DNA of 19,100 nt from G020348385 sp964580235 (GTDB lineage: Bacteria > Acidobacteriota > Aminicenantia > Aminicenantales > Aminicenantaceae): the NCBI GenBank assembly GCA_964580235.1, contig CAZOJY010000068.1, positions 1 through 19,100 of the forward strand, given 5' to 3'. The position numbers and the translations under genes were made by a program. Below the pieces are notes generated by a model. It saw only the letters and a list, made by a program, of their open reading frames with translations, did no database searches and was not told where the DNA came from. Below, piece by piece: positions 13,066 to 19,100 of the stretch. Position 1 is the stretch's first letter. The number at the start of each line of letters is the position of its first letter.

Positions 13066-14007
13066 ATGAGGAAAAAAATTGCGCTAATCGGAGGTGGACA
13101 AATTGGTCAAATCCTTGCCATGCTTGCCGCCCAGAAGGAAATGGGAGACATCGTTGTCCTCGACATCCCTGACTACGTCAATCCTACAAAAGGGAAAGCT
13201 CTTGATCTCATGGAGATGGCTCCCCACGGCAATTATGATGCCAACATCACCGGTACTTCAGACTATGCCGATATCGCTGAGGCAGATGTGTGTATCATCA
13301 CGGCAGGCAAACCCAGACAAGCAGGAATGACCCGTGAAGACCTGCTCAACACGAACATCAAAATTATCGAGAAAGTCGCTCTGGGTATCAAAGAAAAGGC
13401 TCCCAACGCCTTCTGCATCGTGCTCACCAATCCCCTCGATGCGATGGTTTACTGCTTCCACAAAGTAACAGGCTTCCCAAAAAACCAGGTTATGGGAATG
13501 GCAGGCACATTGGATACAGCCCGCTACCGGGCCTTCCTTGCGATGGAATTGGGCGTGTCTGTGGCTGATATTGCAGGGACGGTTCTTGGTGGTCATGGCC
13601 CAACAATGGTGCCTCTTCCCCGTTTGACTACAATCGGGGGTGTGCCCCTGAATGAAATCGCCACACAAGAACAGATCGACAAAGTTGTCGAACGGACGCG
13701 CAAAGCTGGGACAGAAATTGTCCAGCTTTTTGGAAAAGGATCAGCCTTTTTCAGTCCTGCCTGGAGTGCAATTGTTCTCGCCGAGTCCTACCTGAAGGAC
13801 AAACGTCGTGTTCTCCCCGGTGCAGCTCTCTGCGAGGGGGAGTACGGCGTCAGCGGTTTGTTTATCGGAGTCCCCTGTTTGATCAGTGCCAAAGGAGTGG
13901 AAAAGATCCTCGAGATCAAGCTCACCGACCAAGAGAATGCCATGCTTCAGAGGACATTGGAAGCAGTGCAGAAAACAGTTGCCGAGTGTAAAGCACAAGG
14001 TTTCTAA
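13066..14007 (+). CDS. mdh: Malate dehydrogenase, LDH-like type
   Basis: This enzyme interconverts malate and oxaloacetate with NAD(H). It has 313 residues, the normal length. The nucleotide motif GGGQIG is at 9-14, and Asp33 at the end of the second strand favours NAD. Arg84 and Arg90 of the substrate loop (GKPRQAGMTR) mark malate rather than lactate dehydrogenase, which has Gln at the first position. Asn122, Asp150-x-x-Arg153 (TLDTAR) and catalytic His177 are present. The residue after His-Gly is Pro179 where nearly all relatives have Asp (GHGDTMVP); the codon reads CCA. AAGGAGG lies 5 bases before the ATG. The fumarase beta gene follows after 22 bases. Confidence 0.94.
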   Translation: MRKKIALIGGGQIGQILAMLAAQKEMGDIVVLDIPDYVNPTKGKALDLMEMAPHGNYDANITGTSDYADIAEADVCIITAGKPRQAGMTREDLLNTNIKIIEKVALGIKEKAPNAFCIVLTNPLDAMVYCFHKVTGFPKNQVMGMAGTLDTARYRAFLAMELGVSVADIAGTVLGGHGPTMVPLPRLTTIGGVPLNEIATQEQIDKVVERTRKAGTEIVQLFGKGSAFFSPAWSAIVLAESYLKDKRRVLPGAALCEGEYGVSGLFIGVPCLISAKGVEKILEIKLTDQENAMLQRTLEAVQKTVAECKAQGF

Positions 14008-14029
14008 TCCCTGAAGGAGAGTTGAAATC

Positions 14030-14584
14030 ATGGCAGAACACAGAATAACAACACCCATTTCCGATGATGTCATCGAAACGCTTCGAGCAGGAGACACGGT
14101 CTTCATCACAGGATATCTTTACACCGGAAGAGATTCAGCTCACAAAAAACTTATCGATCTTATCAATGAGGGCAAAGACCTTCCTATCGAAGTGAAAGGG
14201 CAGCTCATCTATTACGTCGGCCCTACACCGGCTCGGCCGGGAAAGCCGATTGGATCTGCGGGCCCTACGACAAGTTACCGAATGGACTCATTTGCCCCGA
14301 TCCTTCATCGCTTAGGAATCAAAGGGACTATCGGAAAAGGATCCAGAAATGAAGAAGTCAAGGAATCTCTGAAGAAGTATAAAGCCGTGTATCTTGCCGC
14401 GGTTGGAGGAGCTGGGGCTCTGATCTCAAAGAGCATCGAAGAGGCCGAAGTGATTGCTTATCCCGAGCTGGGTCCAGAAGCCATAAGACGTGTCAAGGTC
14501 AAAGAATTTCCTTGCATCGTGATTAATGATATGTACGGAGGAGATTTATACCAAGAGGGCAAAAAACAGTACAAAATCGAGTAG
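14030..14584 (+). CDS. Class I fumarate hydratase, beta subunit (C-terminal domain)
   Basis: This is the C-terminal half of iron-sulfur fumarase, which in many bacteria and archaea is a separate beta subunit. The enzyme interconverts fumarate and malate; L-tartrate dehydratase beta is close in sequence. The 184 residues match stand-alone beta subunits. Visible family stretches are TGYLYTGRDSAHKKL, YVGPTPARPGKPIG, GPTTSYRMD and GKGSR. The alpha subunit, which carries the [4Fe-4S] cluster, is not next to it or anywhere in this window. Its position between mdh and sucC makes fumarase more likely than tartrate dehydratase. GAAGGAGAG precedes the ATG. A hairpin follows the stop directly. Confidence 0.9.
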   Translation: MAEHRITTPISDDVIETLRAGDTVFITGYLYTGRDSAHKKLIDLINEGKDLPIEVKGQLIYYVGPTPARPGKPIGSAGPTTSYRMDSFAPILHRLGIKGTIGKGSRNEEVKESLKKYKAVYLAAVGGAGALISKSIEEAEVIAYPELGPEAIRRVKVKEFPCIVINDMYGGDLYQEGKKQYKIE

Positions 14585-14614
14585 AAAAAAAAGTCCAGTA
14601 TTTCTTATCTGGAC
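14585..14614 (-). terminator. Intrinsic terminator facing against the operon
   Basis: GTCCAG (14593-14598) and CTGGAC (14609-14614) form a 6-base stem with a 10-base loop. Eight A residues precede it on the plus strand (14585-14592), so the stem plus T8 reads as an intrinsic terminator only on the minus strand. No T-run follows on the plus strand. It would stop antisense transcription coming from sucC, or act on the plus strand only as an mRNA structure between fumarase beta and sucC. Confidence 0.4.
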
Positions 14615-14689
14615 CATTCACGAAGAGGAGCAATCCTTAAAGATCACATCAAGGCTCATGGCTAAATTTCATAAAAAAGGATTATTGAA

Positions 14690-15856
14690 ATGAAAATACA
14701 CGAATATCAAGCCAAACAAATACTTAGCAAATTTGGCGTTCAAATTCCCAAAGGCAAAGTTGCTTTTTCCCCAGCAGAAGTCAAAGAAATTGCAGAAGAA
14801 ATTGGACCTAAGGTTGTGCTGAAAGCCCAGATCCATGCGGGGGGAAGAGGCAAGGGAGGAGGCATCAAAATCGCTAACACCCCGCTGGATGCAGAAACCT
14901 TGGCCCGCGATATGATCGGGATGACCCTTGTCACCCATCAAACAGGGCCAGAGGGAAAAACGGTGAAAAGGCTCTTGGTTGAACAAGCCCTGGACATCGA
15001 AAAAGAGCTCTACATCGGCATTGTCATCGACCGGGCAAAAGAGGCACCTGTTGTCATGGCCTCATCCGAGGGAGGAGTCGAAATCGAGAAGGTTGCTGCT
15101 GAATCACCGGATTTGATCCACAAGGAATACATCAACCCATCCACAGGACTTTTAAACTTCCAGGCAAGAAAATTGGCTTTCAAGCTCGGTCTTAAAGGCA
15201 GCACTTTGAAACAAGCAGTTAAATTCCTCAATGGACTGTATAAAGCTTTCCAAGCAACAGACGCTTCCTTAGCCGAGATCAATCCCTTGCTCGTCACAAA
15301 ACAAGGAAACGTGCTGGCCCTGGATGCCAAGATGAATTTTGATGACAATGCCCTGGTTCGCCATCAGGAAATAATGGAAATGAGAGACCTGGATGAAGAA
15401 GAACCTCTCGAAGTGGAAGCTTCTAAATACAACTTGAATTACATCAAGCTGGACGGAAACGTCGGGTGCATGGTCAATGGAGCCGGTTTGGCCATGGCGA
15501 CTATGGATCTCATCATGCACACGGGCGGCATGCCGGCAAACTTCCTGGATGTGGGAGGAGGTGTATCTGAAGAAGCCGTCAAGAATGCGTTTAAGATTCT
15601 TGTATCCGACCAAGACGTAAAAGCTGCGCTGATCAACATTTTTGGTGGGATTGTTCGATGCGACCTAGTTGCAAGTGGAATTGTGAAAGCAGCCAAAGAA
15701 CTCGGACTCAAAATACCGATGGTCGTTAGGCTGGAAGGAACCAACGTCGAGCTGGGCAAAAAGATTCTGGATGAATCGGGCCTCAGCTTCCAATCGGCCT
15801 CAAGCATGAGAGAAGCTGCTGATAAAGTTGTTCCACTCGCAACACAAGAACAATAA
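14690..15856 (+). CDS. sucC: Succinyl-CoA synthetase beta subunit
   Basis: With SucD this forms the enzyme that couples succinyl-CoA hydrolysis to ATP or GTP synthesis. The 388 residues equal the E. coli SucC length. The N-terminal ATP-grasp domain begins with MKIHEYQAKQIL and contains AQIHAGGRGKGGG near residue 46-58 and the SLAEINPL metal-binding stretch near residue 200. The C-terminal ligase domain shows VNGAGLAMATMD, NFLDVGGG and NIFGGIVRCD. AAGGA lies a few bases before the ATG. sucD follows after 12 bases. Nucleotide preference was not deduced. Confidence 0.97.
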   Translation: MKIHEYQAKQILSKFGVQIPKGKVAFSPAEVKEIAEEIGPKVVLKAQIHAGGRGKGGGIKIANTPLDAETLARDMIGMTLVTHQTGPEGKTVKRLLVEQALDIEKELYIGIVIDRAKEAPVVMASSEGGVEIEKVAAESPDLIHKEYINPSTGLLNFQARKLAFKLGLKGSTLKQAVKFLNGLYKAFQATDASLAEINPLLVTKQGNVLALDAKMNFDDNALVRHQEIMEMRDLDEEEPLEVEASKYNLNYIKLDGNVGCMVNGAGLAMATMDLIMHTGGMPANFLDVGGGVSEEAVKNAFKILVSDQDVKAALINIFGGIVRCDLVASGIVKAAKELGLKIPMVVRLEGTNVELGKKILDESGLSFQSASSMREAADKVVPLATQEQ

Positions 15857-15868
15857 AAGGAGTTAATC

Positions 15869-16738
15869 ATGAGCATTTTAATAGATGAAACAACTCGTGT
15901 TGTCGTTCAGGGAATCACAGGAGGAGAGGGTACATTCCACACACAAAAGATGCAGGAATACGGGACAAAGGTTGTAGCAGGTGTCACTCCAGGAAAAGGC
16001 GGACAAGTTCACCTGGATGTTCCCGTGTTTAACACAGTTGCAGATGCCGTGAATAAAGAAGGAGCCAATGCTGCCGCTATCTTTGTGCCTCCTTTCTTTG
16101 CTGCAGATGCCATCATGGAATCAGCCGATTCAGGAGTGAAACTCGTTGTTTGCATTACTGAAGGCATCCCAACTTTTGACATGATAAAAGTCAAACAGTA
16201 TTTAAAGGATAAATATTGCAATCTTATCGGTCCGAATACCCCAGGAGTCATATCGCCAGGAAAATGCAAGATTGGCATTATGCCCGGACACATCCACACT
16301 CCCGGCACTATTGGCATCATTTCCAGATCAGGCACATTGACCTACGAAGCCGTTCAGCAGGTATCACTTCAGGGATTCGGTCAATCCACTGCTGTTGGAA
16401 TCGGAGGAGATCCTATTGTCGGACTGAAGTTTATCGAACTACTGCAGATGTTCAGGGACGATGGTGGGACCGAAGCTGTGATCCTAATCGGCGAGATCGG
16501 AGGGACAGCTGAGGAAGAAGCCGCTGAATATATCAAAAAGGAATACACCAAACCTGTCGTGAGCTTTATTGCTGGACAAACGGCCCCTCCAGGACGACGC
16601 ATGGGACACGCCGGGGCGATCATCGCAGGCGGTAAAGGAACCGCGAAAGAAAAAATGGCAGCGCTGGAAAAGGCTGGTGTTTATGTCGCTGAGAATCCCG
16701 CTGAAATCGGTGCCAAAGTCAAAGAAGCTCTGGCCTGA
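15869..16738 (+). CDS. sucD: Succinyl-CoA synthetase alpha subunit
   Basis: This subunit binds CoA and carries the phosphohistidine of succinyl-CoA synthetase. The 289 residues equal the E. coli SucD length. The CoA-binding fold starts with VVVQGITGGEGTFHT. GPNTPGVISPG, the SRSGTLTYE stretch and GIGGDPIVG are intact, and the active-site His247 lies in GRRMGHAGAI. AAAAGGAG precedes the ATG, 12 bases after the sucC stop, so the pair is co-transcribed. The gene ends 11 bases from the convergent serine hydrolase gene. Confidence 0.97.
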   Translation: MSILIDETTRVVVQGITGGEGTFHTQKMQEYGTKVVAGVTPGKGGQVHLDVPVFNTVADAVNKEGANAAAIFVPPFFAADAIMESADSGVKLVVCITEGIPTFDMIKVKQYLKDKYCNLIGPNTPGVISPGKCKIGIMPGHIHTPGTIGIISRSGTLTYEAVQQVSLQGFGQSTAVGIGGDPIVGLKFIELLQMFRDDGGTEAVILIGEIGGTAEEEAAEYIKKEYTKPVVSFIAGQTAPPGRRMGHAGAIIAGGKGTAKEKMAALEKAGVYVAENPAEIGAKVKEALA

Positions 16739-16741
16739 TTT

Positions 16742-16781
16742 CCTTTACCTTATGGACTGGCGCCCAGATCAATTGTAAAGG
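16742..16781. terminator. Possible bidirectional terminator structure between sucD and the serine hydrolase
   Basis: CCTTTAC (16742-16748) and GTAAAGG (16775-16781) are perfect arms that enclose a second small hairpin, CTGG-CGC-CCAG (16757-16767). It spans the 3' end of the minus-strand hydrolase gene in an 11-base convergent gap. There is no strong T-run, so termination is a guess based on position. Confidence 0.25.
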
Positions 16782-17787
16782 TGAAGTAGTCGTAGACAAA
16801 CCTGGCGATTTGAGCGATAACGTCCTCCACATCCTGTGTTCTTTCTTCTGTGTCCTTGGTGAGAATGCTTATGGCCACATGCCCGAGATTATCCGGGAGG
16901 TAAATAATTCCCACATTATTGACAGTTCCACCGATCGTCCCGGTCTTATGAGCAATTTTGACCCGCTGGGGAAGATCACCTTTTAGCCTTCTCTCACCAG
17001 TCTGGCACTTCATCATCACAGAGATAATGAAATCGCAGCTTTCTGCGTCCAATATTTCTTTTTTAAAGATCATTTCCAAAAGCCTGTTTACGGCCCTGGG
17101 TGAACTTTGATCCTTGATAACCTGACTGAATTTCTCTGTGGCCTGCTCCATTGCCCCTGGATTTTTCCGCCGTTCCTTTCTCAGTCCTCGAATCACCTCA
17201 TCCAATGGAAGGTTCTTGTACTTTTCATAATCCATTCCAATAGCATCCATGATCAAATGTTGACATGTGCGATCGACCGTGATTTTTTCTAAACCATAGG
17301 ACCGGAGGCGATTGTTGACATTCTCAGCTCCCACCTTGGTCAACAGAATATCGGCGGCGGAATTATCGCTGATCATCATCATCAGGTTGATTAGATTTCT
17401 CACCGACAGTTTAATCCCCGGCGCATCCAACTCGCTGAGATATCCGCTTCCCAGATGCTGATCCGTCTTCTGAATGCCGATTTCATCTTCTAGTGCGAAC
17501 CGTCCTTCCCTGATCTGAGCCATGACTTCCACAAACACAGGAACTTTGAAAACACTGGCCATCGGGAAATAGCTGTCGCCGTTTATAAACATCTCCTCGC
17601 CCGTCTCTATATGTTTGGCCGCCACGCCAACTTCTCCTTTAACGCCACGGATAACACCTTCGATCTGGTTTTGCAATCGTTCGATTCTTTGCGCAGGCCT
17701 CGATGGTTGTCCAGACAAAAAAAAGGGCAAGGCCATACCAAGCAAGATTGTCAAAATCCATAATCTCATTTGAAAAAAATTTCGCAT
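16750..17787 (-). CDS. Secreted class A beta-lactamase-like serine hydrolase
   Basis: This 345-residue protein has a signal peptide (hydrophobic stretch about 8-25, likely cut near Gly26; no lipobox Cys). The penicillin-recognising fold is marked by Ser78-Val-Phe-Lys81 (SxxK), Ser140-Asp-Asn142 (SDN) and Lys281-Thr-Gly283 (KTG). The SxxK-SDN spacing is as in class A beta-lactamases, but SDN-KTG is about 35 residues longer. The omega-loop motif RxxExxLN is not recognisable; Glu214 or Glu218 might stand in for the deacylating Glu166. It may therefore be a beta-lactamase-related hydrolase with another substrate rather than a resistance enzyme. Its ATG has a strong GGGGAGGAG and lies 24 bases after the ChaN-PDZ gene, so the two form an operon of exported proteins. 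Confidence 0.85.
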   Translation of the reverse strand: MRNFFQMRLWILTILLGMALPFFLSGQPSRPAQRIERLQNQIEGVIRGVKGEVGVAAKHIETGEEMFINGDSYFPMASVFKVPVFVEVMAQIREGRFALEDEIGIQKTDQHLGSGYLSELDAPGIKLSVRNLINLMMMISDNSAADILLTKVGAENVNNRLRSYGLEKITVDRTCQHLIMDAIGMDYEKYKNLPLDEVIRGLRKERRKNPGAMEQATEKFSQVIKDQSSPRAVNRLLEMIFKKEILDAESCDFIISVMMKCQTGERRLKGDLPQRVKIAHKTGTIGGTVNNVGIIYLPDNLGHVAISILTKDTEERTQDVEDVIAQIARFVYDYFTFTIDLGASP

Positions 17788-17811
17788 AAGCTCCTCCCCG
17801 GAAAAAATAAA

Positions 17812-19044
17812 TCAAAGATTTTCAGTTTCATGCTCTGCCATCTGAAATTTTAAAACGACCTCGATTTGTTTAGCCTCCCGCAAAAGCTGAAACGTCACTT
17901 GATCTCCCCACGTGAACTCGGCCAAATACGTTCTCAATTCGTTGATATCCCTGTGAATCCTGCCATCTACTGAAAGAACCACATCACCCTTTTCAAAGTC
18001 GGCATCTTTTGCCAGTCCATCTATCGGTTTTCTGTCAATAACCAAATTTCCAAGCCCCTCAAATTTCTTAAAATGTAGGCCAACCGATGGATAGGCAGGC
18101 CTTTCCTCTTCGGAAAGGCCCCAAACATAATCCGCAAGACTCCTGGACACCTGGACACGGCTTTGTCCATTGGGAACAACGACACAAATCACTGTTTTAT
18201 AGGACAACCGGCTCTTTTTATAAGCCCTTAGATTGATTCCCAGGTTAAACAGCAGGTGACCTGAACCAGCCAGCACCACGATTTTTCCCCCTTCCTTTCT
18301 TAAGGCCACAAGAGCATATTTTGCCATCGTCTCATCCCAGGCTGTTTGCGCTCTGTAGAGTCCCTCGAAAGCCATTCCCATTCCCTTTCCTTTCATCTGG
18401 TGAGGGAGATTTGTGCCTGCAAAAATAGTGCGGATCAGAGTTCTGTGCTCATGATTGGAAAGATCAGGCTCGGGAACCATTTTCTTTTCTTCTTCCGATA
18501 GGGCATCCCACCCTCTCATTCTAACTTCTGTGATAATTGCTCTGGGGACATTAAGAGCATACAATGGAATCCCATTTTCTTTAACTACTCGGAAAATATC
18601 TCGATAAAATCCAAAATGAAAATTCCAATTCACATACCACTGGCCATCCCGAATAAACTCGTTCTCTGAAAGGATGCCAAGACTCCATTTATTCAAGGTT
18701 TCCTGCCTGGTAACAGGATACATCTCGAGGCCCACTGATATATTTCTATCTCGATCATAAAGCCCTTGGATAATCTTAGCTTGGATCCGGTGCATCGGAA
18801 GGCTGTCGTGGGATTCTCCGATATACACCATACGGCTTTTTTCCATTCCCTGAATCATCGCGGCAAAAGAGATGGATTTTCCGCTGCTTGCTGCATAAAT
18901 TTTTCCTGGAGAGATTTGCATAGTTTTTTCCCTCAAGCTTTTATTGCCAATTTTAAGGCGGAGGATGTCAATCTCCTCATTAGCAAAAACCACGATCACA
19001 GCTAACACAAGAATGAATACAAAAAGGATATATTTTCTCTTCAT
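17812..19044 (-). CDS. ChaN-family protein with C-terminal PDZ domain
   Basis: This is a 410-residue exported protein. An N-terminal hydrophobic segment (about 5-21) ends in FANEE and has no lipobox Cys. The ChaN/Tiki-type domain spans about 50-300: GESHD (76-80), GLEMYP with Glu107, Trp236-Asp-Glu-Thr-Met, and AGSGH with His263. ChaN proteins were linked to haem or iron binding; related Tiki and EreA folds hydrolyse bonds with the same Glu and His residues. A PDZ domain follows (about 318-400), with GLAKDADFEKGDVVLSVDG as the typical core. PDZ domains bind protein C-termini, so it may act on or recruit an exported protein. AAAGGAG precedes the ATG. It heads the operon with the serine hydrolase. 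Confidence 0.82.
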   Translation of the reverse strand: MKRKYILFVFILVLAVIVVFANEEIDILRLKIGNKSLREKTMQISPGKIYAASSGKSISFAAMIQGMEKSRMVYIGESHDSLPMHRIQAKIIQGLYDRDRNISVGLEMYPVTRQETLNKWSLGILSENEFIRDGQWYVNWNFHFGFYRDIFRVVKENGIPLYALNVPRAIITEVRMRGWDALSEEEKKMVPEPDLSNHEHRTLIRTIFAGTNLPHQMKGKGMGMAFEGLYRAQTAWDETMAKYALVALRKEGGKIVVLAGSGHLLFNLGINLRAYKKSRLSYKTVICVVVPNGQSRVQVSRSLADYVWGLSEEERPAYPSVGLHFKKFEGLGNLVIDRKPIDGLAKDADFEKGDVVLSVDGRIHRDINELRTYLAEFTWGDQVTFQLLREAKQIEVVLKFQMAEHETENL

Positions 19045-19073
19045 GGTGCTTTTCTCCTTTGATCAGATACGAT

Positions 19074-19082
19074 ATCATAGCA
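19074..19082 (-). promoter_or_regulatory. Extended -10 element for the ChaN-PDZ gene
   Basis: TGCTATGAT on the minus strand matches an extended -10 (TGn plus TATGAT). Transcription would begin near 19067, about 23 bases before the ATG, with AAAGGAG in the leader. The -35 region would fall across the window edge and cannot be judged. Confidence 0.35.
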
Positions 19083-19100
19083 TCTCCAATCAAAAGAACA

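Noticed and set aside
16750..17787. Calling the serine hydrolase an antibiotic-resistance beta-lactamase
   Set aside because: The omega-loop motif needed for deacylation is not recognisable, and the gene sits with a ChaN-PDZ protein rather than on a mobile element.

Overview
The window is an ordinary stretch of bacterial chromosome: dense genes, Shine-Dalgarno sites, a formyl-methionine pair (def-fmt), and no phage, insertion sequence, CRISPR or RNA gene that I could see. G+C is moderate, a little under 50% by eye. The gene content (OPT transporter with a PqqD-like partner, split B12 mutase with an EF-Tu-domain-2-like mini-protein, AcnB-type aconitase, split class I fumarase, LDH-like malate dehydrogenase) suggests an anaerobic or facultative heterotroph. 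My best guess is an Acidobacteriota/Aminicenantes-like lineage, but that is a low-confidence inference from protein character only.

Layout. 1-358 is a gene-free leader with a dispersed short motif, a strong stem-loop, an operator-like dyad and a good promoter. 359-2738 (+) holds an OPT-family transporter whose end overlaps a PqqD-like (RRE-fold) gene. 2937-4396 (+) is def-fmt, overlapping by ATGA. 4569-5462 (-) is a membrane-anchored M23 peptidase convergent with fmt. 5523-8851 (-) is an acyl-CoA mutase operon: FabG-like SDR, a small EF-Tu-domain-2-like protein, a mutase catalytic subunit and its separate B12-binding subunit. 8959-11499 (-) is aconitase B. Divergent from it, 11722-16738 (+) carries isocitrate dehydrogenase, malate dehydrogenase, the beta half of class I fumarase and succinyl-CoA synthetase sucC-sucD. 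16750-19044 (-) holds a secreted class A beta-lactamase-like serine hydrolase and a ChaN-type protein fused to a PDZ domain.

How the genes work together. Aconitase, IDH, MDH, fumarase beta and SucCD are TCA-cycle enzymes arranged around one divergent promoter region (11500-11721), which contains a perfect 8+8 dyad. Citrate synthase, 2-oxoacid oxidoreductase, succinate dehydrogenase and the fumarase alpha subunit are not in the window. The mutase operon looks like methylmalonyl-CoA mutase at first sight, but its two substrate-discriminating residues (Phe and Gln) are those known from isobutyryl-CoA mutase, so valine/butyrate carbon-skeleton chemistry is a serious alternative.

Most unusual signals. 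(1) An 18-base motif, [A/G]TG AAT AAT [T/C]CA GG[C/T] TA[A/G], occurs three times between genes. Read in frame it is always (M/V)NN(S/P)G-stop, and all four variable bases are transitions, three of them silent or start/stop-equivalent. Two copies end 3-4 bases before another ATG. (2) Between the two mutase subunits, two micro-ORFs tile the whole gap in a stop-restart chain that ends in an ATGA overlap with the B12 subunit. (3) The mutase has the isobutyryl-CoA mutase signature.
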